This document shows positions 7,985 to 13,923 of a DNA stretch of 15,866 nucleotides, in pieces. Positions within the stretch are counted from its first letter, which is position 1, and each line of letters opens with the position of its first letter. The notes below the pieces were generated by a model, which was not told the origin of the DNA, ran no database searches, and saw only the letters and a list, made by a program, of their open reading frames with translations. The stretch lies in the NCBI GenBank assembly GCA_050250665.1, contig JBFWOF010000086.1, positions 1 to 15,866 on the forward strand. Direction: 5' to 3'. Both the position numbers and the translations under genes were made by a program. The DNA comes from JADKFD01 sp050250665 (GTDB lineage Bacteria > Pseudomonadota > Gammaproteobacteria > Xanthomonadales > SZUA-5).

Positions 7985-8004
7985 AAAGCAGGCCCTACTG
8001 CTTT
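7985..8004 (-). promoter_or_regulatory. Small hairpin at the gspC-gspD junction
   Basis: AAAGCAG and CTGCTTT form a perfect 7-bp stem with a 6-nt loop that contains the gspC stop codon. It precedes the 41-bp gap before gspD, the largest gap between two core genes of the cluster. It could influence mRNA processing or secretin expression, but it has no U-tract and may be chance. Confidence 0.3.
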
Positions 8005-8723
8005 CCTTGCTGCTGATTCATCTTCTCAGCCTCGGCGCGCATCTGCGCGCGGCGCTGCTCGATGATTCTCTGCACTTCTGCCTGACGCGCAGCCTCGTCG
8101 GCCGGCATCTGCTGTGGTTGCGCCGCTTGCGCCGCCTGCGCCATGCCAGGCTGCCCTGGCGGCGGCACGACCGCCGGCGGCGGCATTGGCCCGCCGCTCG
8201 GCGTCTTCGACATGTCCAGCTTGAGCTCGGCGCTGCCCTGTTGCGGGCCCCCATCAAAGACGGCCTTGCGCGGCGATAGTTCCTGCAGCGTCCAGCCGGC
8301 GAGATCGTCGGGCAACGGCATGCCCTGGCGTACCCGGACCACGGCGCTGGAGGTATTGACGCGAAGGATGGCCACCTGGTGATCAGGATCGATCAGCACG
8401 CCGAGCAGCGTCGCGTCCAGGGGAATGGGCGGCGGCGCGTCGCTGGCGACCTGACTGGCGTCCTTGGATTCGATAGGCCTCGGCTTGCGGTCATTGCTGA
8501 ACAGTGGCCGCTGCGAGATCTCGATGTACTGGGAGAAGTCCGGCAGGTTGAACGCCACCTGCTGCATCGGCTTCATCAGGTCGGCATCCAGTTCGCTGGA
8601 CTCGTCGCTCAGCAATCGATAGCCGGAACCTACGCCCAGCGATTGCAGCACGGCAATCAGGGCGAACACGCCGCAGATGCCACCAAGGGCAAGCGTCATC
8701 ATCTGGCCGAGATCACGCTTCAT
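7995..8723 (-). CDS. gspC: Type II secretion inner-membrane protein GspC (XpsN-like)
   Basis: This 242-residue bitopic protein has one N-terminal membrane segment (about 9-30) and a periplasmic region with the motif ISQRPLFSNDRKP (about 69-81), typical of the GspC/XpsN homology region that contacts the secretin N0 domain. A second beta-rich stretch (LLGVLIDPDHQVAIL to QELSPRKAVF, about 105-155) completes the homology region. The C-terminus is a Pro/Gln/Ala-rich linker and a charged helix (about 208-242) instead of the PDZ domain found in many GspC proteins. The ATG start overlaps the gspM stop by 4 bp. In Xanthomonas the protein at this place is called XpsN, so gspN or xpsN are alternative names. 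The role is to link the inner-membrane platform to GspD. Confidence 0.87.
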   Translation of the reverse strand: MKRDLGQMMTLALGGICGVFALIAVLQSLGVGSGYRLLSDESSELDADLMKPMQQVAFNLPDFSQYIEISQRPLFSNDRKPRPIESKDASQVASDAPPPIPLDATLLGVLIDPDHQVAILRVNTSSAVVRVRQGMPLPDDLAGWTLQELSPRKAVFDGGPQQGSAELKLDMSKTPSGGPMPPPAVVPPPGQPGMAQAAQAAQPQQMPADEAARQAEVQRIIEQRRAQMRAEAEKMNQQQGKQ

Positions 8724-9328
8724 CCCTGACCTCCGGGCTTGCGGATGTAGCCATAGACATCGAAGCGCGCATCCATGTCGCCCAGATTGGGTTGCGGCAT
8801 GCCGCCCTGGAACATCAGCTGCTGATACAGATTGAGCTCGGCCACGAACAGGAAGGGCGTGGCGTTCTCGAGCTCATAGAGAATTTCGGTCAGGTCATCC
8901 AGATCACAGCGCATGCGCACCTTGACCACCACGCGCTGATAGGGCTCGGGCGCGGTCGGACGCTCGTTCTGGCTGCTGATCAGCTGGCAACGCTGCGGAT
9001 CCCGGGCCTTGTCGGCGATGATCTGCTTGAGCTGGCTGTTCAGATTGGCGGCAGCCAGATCGAAACTGTCTTCCGGCAGGAAGTAGTTGGCGCCCGCCTG
9101 GAACTGGCGGACTTCAGCCAGCCGCTGTTCGATCTGCGGGCGCTGCTCGGCGATCTGACGGAAGCGCAGCTCGCTCTCCTTGAGATCGGAAATCTCCGCC
9201 GCGTAGGCCAGATGCTGGGTGATGAACCCATGCAGCAACAGAAAATAGGCCAGCACCAGCACCATCAGGGCCAGGCCTATGGCAACGGGCTTGCCCTTAC
9301 CGGGAGCCGGCAGCAGTGTCAGTGCCAT
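8720..9328 (-). CDS. gspM: Type II secretion platform protein GspM (GspMb/PilO-like)
   Basis: The product is 202 residues from the ATG at 9328, which has CGGAG about 8 nt upstream; an upstream in-frame start at 9358 is less well supported. A single membrane segment (about 14-34) is followed by a coiled-coil helix (about 40-70) and a ferredoxin-like PilO-type domain (about 95-195) containing RVVVKVRMRCDLDDLTEILYE. The gene overlaps the end of gspL by 32 bp, a long overlap that suggests coupled translation of the two partners. GspM binds GspL and GspC and helps place the assembly platform in the inner membrane. Assignment rests on fold pattern and gene order, since GspM is poorly conserved. Confidence 0.88.
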   Translation of the reverse strand: MALTLLPAPGKGKPVAIGLALMVLVLAYFLLLHGFITQHLAYAAEISDLKESELRFRQIAEQRPQIEQRLAEVRQFQAGANYFLPEDSFDLAAANLNSQLKQIIADKARDPQRCQLISSQNERPTAPEPYQRVVVKVRMRCDLDDLTEILYELENATPFLFVAELNLYQQLMFQGGMPQPNLGDMDARFDVYGYIRKPGGQG

Positions 9329-10427
9329 GGCAGGCTCCGGTCTTGAGGTCGGCGGCAAGGCTGAAGCGCTCTTTGCCAGTGGCTCCGTCGGGCTGAATGA
9401 TGCCCTGGAACTGCGGTTTGGACAGACAACGGGAGTCGGTGAGGATGCCGATCAGCTTGTCGGCTCGCGCCGATTGCCCCTGCAACTGCACCTGATTGCC
9501 AATGAAGGACAGCCGCTCCAGCCAGGTGTCGTCGGGCACCAGCCGGGTAATTTCGGCGAGCACGTCCACCGTGACGGCCTGTCCCGCCTTCTTGTCCGCC
9601 AGAAAACTGGCGCCCTCGATGGCATCACGCAGCTGCCGCTTGAGCTCGGCGCTCTGCATGGCCGCGGCGCTGGACTGGGCCTTGTCTGCATTGAGGTGCT
9701 CGATGGCCTGTTCGCGCAGCGCCAGCGATTGCCACATGACCAGCCAGATCAGGGCCACGGCCGCGGCCCCCAGGATCAGGTTGACGCGCAGGCGCTTGTC
9801 GACGCGGCGCGCGCGGCGTTCCGGGGGCAACAGATTGAAGCCTGCCGGCAGATCGGCGACTGCCACGTCGGCGGCGTCCAGCGGCAAATTGCCCACCTTC
9901 TGCAGCAACTCGTCGAGCACTGCGCGCGGCACTGCCAGCAACTCGACCAGCATGGTCCGGGCGGTGGGGTCGCGCTTCTGGATACGATGGTCGAAGTAGA
10001 TCTGATCGGCACGGAAGGGCGTCTGCCGGTCCATTTCGAAGGCCAGTACCGAAGCCAGATGCTCCTCGGCGGCCAGGGGCAGGGTCAGGCGTCGGCGCAG
10101 GGTGCCGGCCGAGGGCAGCATCAGCACCTGACGTGGGGCATGCTCCTGTCCGGCCCGCAGGCGCTCCGCTCCGCCAACCAGAGCGTCACGATCGGCCGAT
10201 ACGGTTTCCTCGACTTCCACCCGTCCGGCACGCACACGCCGCAGCTGCCAGCCATCGGCAGCCGGCGCCAGCGTGACCACGGGCGGCTCGGCCGCAAGCC
10301 ACTCACGCCAGGCGGGGGGCAGTGCGGACAGCAGTTCAGCGCGCCACCACGACAAGAATTGGGCGAACCCACTCTTCTCGTAGCGCTGCTTCAGGCGCCG
10401 CAATGGCTTCTGGATCAGCTCGAGCAT
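9297..10427 (-). CDS. gspL: Type II secretion platform protein GspL
   Basis: The 376-residue protein has a cytoplasmic PilM/actin-like N-terminal part (about 50-205, with LPSAGTLRRRLTLPLAAEE and AFEMDRQTPF), one membrane segment (about 215-236) and a periplasmic PilN/ferredoxin-like part (about 240-360). The motif FEMDRQTPF is characteristic of GspL/PilM-type proteins. GspL recruits the ATPase GspE to the membrane and pairs with GspM. The start is the ATG at 10427, 15 bp after the gspK stop, with a weak AGG upstream. The actin-like N-terminus is shorter than in classical GspL, as is common in the Xanthomonas-type system. The C-terminal end overlaps gspM. Confidence 0.93.
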   Translation of the reverse strand: MLELIQKPLRRLKQRYEKSGFAQFLSWWRAELLSALPPAWREWLAAEPPVVTLAPAADGWQLRRVRAGRVEVEETVSADRDALVGGAERLRAGQEHAPRQVLMLPSAGTLRRRLTLPLAAEEHLASVLAFEMDRQTPFRADQIYFDHRIQKRDPTARTMLVELLAVPRAVLDELLQKVGNLPLDAADVAVADLPAGFNLLPPERRARRVDKRLRVNLILGAAAVALIWLVMWQSLALREQAIEHLNADKAQSSAAAMQSAELKRQLRDAIEGASFLADKKAGQAVTVDVLAEITRLVPDDTWLERLSFIGNQVQLQGQSARADKLIGILTDSRCLSKPQFQGIIQPDGATGKERFSLAADLKTGACHGTDTAAGSR

Positions 10428-10442
10428 ATGGCCTGGGATAGG

Positions 10443-11348
10443 TTAACGGAATTCACCGTCGCGCCAGCGGACGATGCGAAAGGGCCGGCGCGCCACCATG
10501 CTCGCGCCTAGGCGCACAGTAGCTTCCAAACCGGCATTCGCTCCGCCCGGCAGTGTCGCACGGGACCGGATAGTGTACGTAAGGCCCCCGCCCTGCGCCA
10601 CCACGGGGCTACCGTCGGGCAAGGCAAGCGGGAGTGCGGATGGCGCCGGGCCACCAATGGCCTGCTGCCGCTGCTGCACGAATAGCTGGACCAGATCAGG
10701 GCTCATACCGGGTATCAGGGCGAGAACTTCAGGGGAGGCGAAGGCCGGATTCGGCTGTGCCCTGCCTGAATAGATGGTCAGTGACGGCTCAAGTTCCCGA
10801 TACAGCTCGAAACTCATCCCCAGCACCTGCTGCAGTTCGGAAACGGTCTCGAACGGTGCGTTGCGCGGCTTGTAATTGCGCCCCGCAGCCTTGTACTCGC
10901 GCTCTTCGGCGCCATTCGGGCTGATCAGATCATCCGGGTCACGCCAGTCGACCACCGCTGCTGCCAGCGCTTCGGCGTCGGGCCTGGACAATCCGCCCGA
11001 TTCGAACAGCGCGCCCAGCAGAATCGGATCGGCGACATTCAGATCGACCTTGCCGGTCTCGTCATAGATCTCGATCTCGATCTCGGCACCCTCGAATTCC
11101 ATCGGATAGACCCGGCCATCGGCCACCCAGCGCAATTCCGGATTCGAGCTGCGCATCTCGTAAACCGCCCGATGCAGACCGGCTTCGGCGGCATAGCGGG
11201 CACGGGTGGCGTCGAGCAGATTGCGTCCCTGCAGCGCCTCGACCCGGGCACTCAGGCTGAAACTGGCGAGCAACACGGCAATCAGTACCGAGACCCACAG
11301 CACCATCACCAGCGCGATACCCTGCTGTTTGCGCATGGGAGTTCTCAT
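10443..11348 (-). CDS. gspK: Type II secretion minor pseudopilin GspK
   Basis: The product is 301 residues from the ATG at 11348, which overlaps the gspJ stop in an ATGA tetranucleotide; a second ATG in frame at 11336 is also possible. A short leader of 10 residues ends in KQQG, followed by the hydrophobic helix IALVMVLWVSVLIAVL. The glutamate at position 5 of the mature protein is absent, which is a known trait of GspK and fits its place at the tip of the pseudopilus. The body contains LNVADPILLGALFESGG and WRDPDDLISPNGAEEREY, matching the helical insert of GspK proteins. This is the only pseudopilin in the cluster with an ordinary leader. Confidence 0.95.
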   Translation of the reverse strand: MRTPMRKQQGIALVMVLWVSVLIAVLLASFSLSARVEALQGRNLLDATRARYAAEAGLHRAVYEMRSSNPELRWVADGRVYPMEFEGAEIEIEIYDETGKVDLNVADPILLGALFESGGLSRPDAEALAAAVVDWRDPDDLISPNGAEEREYKAAGRNYKPRNAPFETVSELQQVLGMSFELYRELEPSLTIYSGRAQPNPAFASPEVLALIPGMSPDLVQLFVQQRQQAIGGPAPSALPLALPDGSPVVAQGGGLTYTIRSRATLPGGANAGLEATVRLGASMVARRPFRIVRWRDGEFR

Positions 11349-12118
11349 CCGCCGGAGGGGAAGAAACCGGCATTGAAGCCGCGGGTGGCACCACCGTCGA
11401 CCATCATCACCACGTCCAGCAAGGGCCAGTCCATCCGGCTCTCGGGGCTCATGGTCAGATCGAGCTCGATGATCAGCGGCGTCAGCTGGGAATCCTCCCA
11501 ACGCTCGCTCCAGTCGCCCACCTTGCCTTCCGGATTCAGCCCCTTGAAGCGGAAACCACCATCGCGGATACCCGACAGCAGCAGGATCGGTGGCTCGGAC
11601 TTGTCGATCTTCTTCTCGTCGAAGCCATTGTGCAGCCAGTGCCGGAACACCAGCGAGCGATCACGGCCATCCCGGATCAGCTCCAGTTCCTGCACATAGG
11701 TGCCGCCATAGCCGAGGTAACCTGGCATCGGCGCCACATAACGGATCTTGTCGTGGTCGCCCTCGAACAGGTAAAGCTTGCCGCTGGTGCTGTCCTGCTT
11801 GTAGGCCAGCGGCATCAGCCTTCCGACCTGCATGCGGATGAATTCCTGGGTGATGCGCAGGCGATTGGTGCGGTCGATGAAGGCCTGCCCGGTCTCCGCC
11901 GCCCGCTGACCACTGCGCAGACCCTCGTAGACCAGCGTCATCAGCAGCGCCACCAGGGTCATGGCGACGAGGAGTTCGATGAGGGTGAAGCCGCGCTGCG
12001 CACGCCGCGGATTGCGGCGGGTAAAACGTGAAACGTAAAACGTCAATGACAGCCGCGCAGCACCATGGCCTTGGCTCTTGTTGACGTTTGACGTTTGACG
12101 TTTTACTGCTGCGTTCAA
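11345..12118 (-). CDS. gspJ: Type II secretion minor pseudopilin GspJ with extended leader
   Basis: The product is 257 residues. The start is a TTG at 12118 that overlaps the gspI stop (TTGA) and has an ideal AAGGAGG 7 nt upstream, so the long leader is very likely translated. The prepilin peptidase site RAQRG-FTLIELL is at residue 43, giving a 43-residue leader and a 214-residue mature protein with the usual Glu5. Leader residues about 5-35 are encoded by an inverted heptamer element (12021-12106). The mature part contains GRLMPLAYKQ and RMDWPLLDVV in the pattern of GspJ, including the expected long beta-rich domain. GspJ joins GspI and GspK in the pseudopilus tip complex. Confidence 0.94.
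   Translation of the reverse strand: MNAAVKRQTSNVNKSQGHGAARLSLTFYVSRFTRRNPRRAQRGFTLIELLVAMTLVALLMTLVYEGLRSGQRAAETGQAFIDRTNRLRITQEFIRMQVGRLMPLAYKQDSTSGKLYLFEGDHDKIRYVAPMPGYLGYGGTYVQELELIRDGRDRSLVFRHWLHNGFDEKKIDKSEPPILLLSGIRDGGFRFKGLNPEGKVGDWSERWEDSQLTPLIIELDLTMSPESRMDWPLLDVVMMVDGGATRGFNAGFFPSGG
12021..12106. repeat. TTTNACG inverted heptamer element inside the gspJ leader
   Basis: Two 26-nt arms, at 12021-12046 and 12081-12106, are inverted copies that differ at only two positions. The differences are 7 bases apart and fall on the variable base N of the TTTNACG unit. A unique 34-nt core separates the arms. The element reads in frame through gspJ as KRQTSNV in one arm and LTFYVSRFT in the other. 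It is AT-rich compared with its surroundings, a sign of separate origin. Confidence 0.85.
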
Positions 12119-12717
12119 AACTGTCCCTCCTTCAACTTGGAGCGCAGCGTCACGAAGTGCTGTTCCTTACGCTGGTTGGCATCGCCCCAACTGACCATGA
12201 GGTCCACGCGATAAAGGTCCACCGGAAAAGTGTCGCTGGCCAGGCCGTCGGTGCGCGGGACTTCCTGTTTGCGGATGTCGAGTTCCCAGCGGAACTGCTG
12301 ATTGAACTCGCCGCGCTCATTGCCTTCCTCCAGTTCCTCGATGGTGCCGATGGCATCCAGTTTGGACTGCGCCCACAGCGCCGCCTCGCTGACCTCGGCC
12401 GAGCGCCGGGTATTGCGCATGGCCATACCCAGCGCATCCAGCACCGCGCCGAAGATCAGCACGAAGACGATGAAGGCGACCAGGACTTCGAGGAGGGTGA
12501 AGCCCTGCTGGCGGCCGGTGGAGCCGGGACCGGGGACCCGGGACCCGGGACCCGGACAAGCTTTCCTGCCATGACCTGGATTGGCGGTCTGCTCGCTCCT
12601 CGTCCCGCGGCGGCTCGAGATCCGGCGTTTCCCCGGGTCCCGGGTCCCGGGTCCCGCGTCCCGGCTCACGGCCAGTGCCAAGCCTCGCTGTCCGCACTGA
12701 ACTCTTGCCGCCCTCAT
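12115..12717 (-). CDS. gspI: Type II secretion minor pseudopilin GspI with 72-residue leader
   Basis: The product is 200 residues. The ATG at 12717 overlaps the gspH stop in ATGA. The prepilin site RQQG-FTLLEVLVAF lies at residue 72, so the mature protein is about 128 residues, normal for GspI, with Glu5 present. Between codon 17 and the cleavage site there is no ATG, GTG or TTG codon in frame, so any start has to include both arms of the GC-rich repeat at 12521-12667. The repeat is read as GPGTRDPG and later GPGSRVPGPG. The mature part carries VFVLIFGAVLDALGMAMRNT and a C-terminal WGDANQRKEQHFVTL, typical of GspI. It should nucleate the pseudopilus tip with GspJ and GspK. Confidence 0.94.
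   Translation of the reverse strand: MRAARVQCGQRGLALAVSRDAGPGTRDPGKRRISSRRGTRSEQTANPGHGRKACPGPGSRVPGPGSTGRQQGFTLLEVLVAFIVFVLIFGAVLDALGMAMRNTRRSAEVSEAALWAQSKLDAIGTIEELEEGNERGEFNQQFRWELDIRKQEVPRTDGLASDTFPVDLYRVDLMVSWGDANQRKEQHFVTLRSKLKEGQF
12126..12132 (-). promoter_or_regulatory. Strong ribosome binding site fixing the gspJ TTG start
   Basis: AAGGAGG lies 7 nt upstream of the TTG at 12118. It decides the start of gspJ in favour of the far upstream TTG and shows that the repeat-bearing leader is made as protein. Confidence 0.85.
12521..12667. repeat. GGGACCN inverted heptamer element inside the gspI leader
   Basis: Arms of about 34 nt at 12522-12555 and 12632-12667 contain four tandem units of GGGACCN in opposite orientation, around a unique core of about 76 nt. 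The outer 10 bases (GAGCCGGGAC and GTCCCGGCTC) are a perfect terminal inverted repeat. The sequences just outside, CGGCCGGTG and CGGCCAGTG, form a near-perfect 9-bp direct repeat, suggestive of a target-site duplication. The left arm is identical over 34 nt to that of the element in gspH. Confidence 0.85.
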
Positions 12718-13289
12718 GTCCGCCGCTCCCTCCGCCCATCATCCAGTTCGATCTCGCCGGTCAGCCACGACACCTTGACCTTCCATTGGCGGCCATCGGC
12801 GATCAGGGTGACGGTGCCGCCGGTGGAGCCGCCGTCCGGAAAGAAGCGGATGCGACCGACCTTGTCGCTGTCCACTTCCGACTGCGCCGTCAGCAGTTTG
12901 ATCTCCAGAACCTCGGGAAGTTTCACGGCCGGCAGCCCGGCGGCGGAATAGCTGCGCTGCTCCAGATTGACTTCGAGGAATTTCTCTTCGCGGTGCAGGA
13001 TGGCCTGGCTGCGGGTGTAACGCAGCGCAGCGCTCATGTCCCGCGCGGCAGTCGCAACCTTGACACTGTCCAGCCGACCCACGATCGAGGTGCCGAGCAG
13101 GGTCGCGACCATGGCCACGATCAGCAGCACGACGATCATCTCGAGCAGGGTGAAGCCGTGTTGACGAACGGAGACGCGATGGCTACCGCAGACAGGGCCG
13201 GTGGTAGCGGTCGCTGCAACAGCCGGGACCGGGGACCCGGGACCCGGGACCCGGGGAAAGCTCGGTATCCGAAGCTTTGCGATGGGCAT
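12714..13289 (-). CDS. gspH: Type II secretion minor pseudopilin GspH with extended leader
   Basis: The mature protein begins at FTLLEMIVVLLIVAM after the site RQHG, with Glu5 present, and is about 146 residues long, containing the GspH-type segment ALRYTRSQAILHREE and a C-terminal VTLIADGRQWKVKVSW. No start codon occurs between the ATG at 13289 and the cleavage site, so the leader is at least 45 residues. I choose 13289 because GGGAGAG lies 7 nt upstream. Other starts at 13373 (ATG), 13379 (GTG) or 13400 (TTG, overlapping gspG) would give leaders of about 73-82 residues but lack a ribosome binding site. At 13289, both the start codon and the ribosome binding site come from the repeat at 13221-13335. 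The gene overlaps gspI by 4 bp. Confidence 0.9.
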   Translation of the reverse strand: MPIAKLRIPSFPRVPGPGSPVPAVAATATTGPVCGSHRVSVRQHGFTLLEMIVVLLIVAMVATLLGTSIVGRLDSVKVATAARDMSAALRYTRSQAILHREEKFLEVNLEQRSYSAAGLPAVKLPEVLEIKLLTAQSEVDSDKVGRIRFFPDGGSTGGTVTLIADGRQWKVKVSWLTGEIELDDGRRERRT

Positions 13290-13335
13290 GCATGTGCTCT
13301 CCCGGGTCCCCGGTCCCGGGTCCCCGGTCCCGGCT
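13221..13335. repeat. GGGACCN inverted heptamer element at the gspG-gspH junction
   Basis: Arms at 13221-13256 and 13301-13335 are inverted copies made of GGGACCN units, with a perfect 14-bp terminal inverted repeat (AGCCGGGACCGGGG against CCCCGGTCCCGGCT). The core of about 44 nt is unrelated to the core of the gspI element. The two arms differ mainly in the last base of the third unit. The element encodes part of the GspH leader and could fold into a very stable hairpin in the mRNA. Confidence 0.87.
13297..13303 (-). promoter_or_regulatory. Candidate gspH ribosome binding site inside a repeat
   Basis: GGGAGAG, 7 nt upstream of the ATG at 13289, spans the junction between an arm and the core of the repeat. 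If used, the repeat has provided the translation start of gspH, and folding of the arms would place the start in the hairpin loop. Confidence 0.5.
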
Positions 13336-13383
13336 CTACGGGTTCCGCTCCCGAGCAAAGCCACGCAAGCCATCAGCACATCA

Positions 13384-13911
13384 TCACTGGTTGTTATCAA
13401 TATCCGCCGCCGTATCGGCCCCGCCCGGCGCCTTGTCGGAGCCCAGCGAGATCACGGCGTAGGGCTGACCGCCCTCGCCCGGCACCTTGATCACATAAGG
13501 CGTGCCCCAGGGATCCTTGAGCTGCGACTCATTCAGATAGGGACCACCCCAATTGGTGGCGGTGCCCGGTCGGGTAACCAGTTCCTCGATCTTGCTCGGG
13601 ATGGTGCCGGAATCCAGATAGAACTGGTCCACGGCAGTGGCCACCTTGCGCACACCGGCCTGGGCTGCCTTGACGTCGGCCTTGCCCTTGCTCTTGAAGA
13701 TGTTGGTGGCCAGCATGGTCGCGATGAAGGCGATGATGCCGAGCACCAGCAACATCTCGATCAGACTGAAACCGCGTTGATGAGCGCCGACGCGGCGACC
13801 TTTGGAGACAAGGCCAATATCACCCTTCGCGGATTCGCGATGAGCCAACACCAGCCCCGCCAGCAGTCGCTCGCGCAGCGCCATCAGACTGAATCCCTTT
13901 GCTTCGTTCAT
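13384..13911 (-). CDS. gspG: Type II secretion major pseudopilin GspG with extended leader
   Basis: The product is 175 residues from the ATG at 13911, which has GAGGA 6 nt upstream. The prepilin site is HQRG-FSLIEMLLVLG at residue 47, leaving a 128-residue mature protein with Glu5. The body shows the GspG pattern: GVRKVATAVDQFYLDSGTIPS, then LKDPWGTPYVIKVPGEGG and a C-terminal ISLGSDKAPGG loop with acidic residues, corresponding to the known calcium site. The leader begins MNEAKGFSLM, so the sequence around the cleavage site appears twice, 41 codons apart; see the repeat at 13760-13893. GspG is the main subunit of the pseudopilus and is expected to be made in excess over H to K. Confidence 0.96.
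   Translation of the reverse strand: MNEAKGFSLMALRERLLAGLVLAHRESAKGDIGLVSKGRRVGAHQRGFSLIEMLLVLGIIAFIATMLATNIFKSKGKADVKAAQAGVRKVATAVDQFYLDSGTIPSKIEELVTRPGTATNWGGPYLNESQLKDPWGTPYVIKVPGEGGQPYAVISLGSDKAPGGADTAADIDNNQ
13760..13893. repeat. 123-bp insertion in the gspG leader flanked by 11-bp direct repeats
   Basis: ATCAGACTGAA occurs at 13760-13770 and at 13883-13893, exactly 123 bp (41 codons) apart. Both copies encode FSL of the pseudopilin motif. Removing one interval gives MNEAKG-FSLIE, an ordinary six-residue leader. The inserted segment contains a small palindrome, TCGCG-GATT-CGCGA (13827-13840), reminiscent of REP-type elements, and GATGAGC twice. I do not recognise the element. Confidence 0.75.
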
Positions 13912-13923
13912 TGCGTGTCCTCT

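Noticed and set aside
9279..10511. A 410-codon plus-strand frame
   Set aside because: It is antisense to gspL and the ends of gspM and gspK, with composition typical of a GC-rich shadow frame.
12317..12742. Alternative frames through the GGGACCN repeats (for example around 12317-12742)
   Set aside because: The heptamer is open in several frames, so long frames appear by design; only the gspI frame continues into a pseudopilin with the correct cleavage site.
12714..13911. Frameshifts or pseudogenes as the cause of the long leaders
   Set aside because: Each gene has a continuous frame from a sensible start to a complete pseudopilin with normal mature length, and the gene junctions keep the 4-bp overlaps or short gaps of an intact operon.
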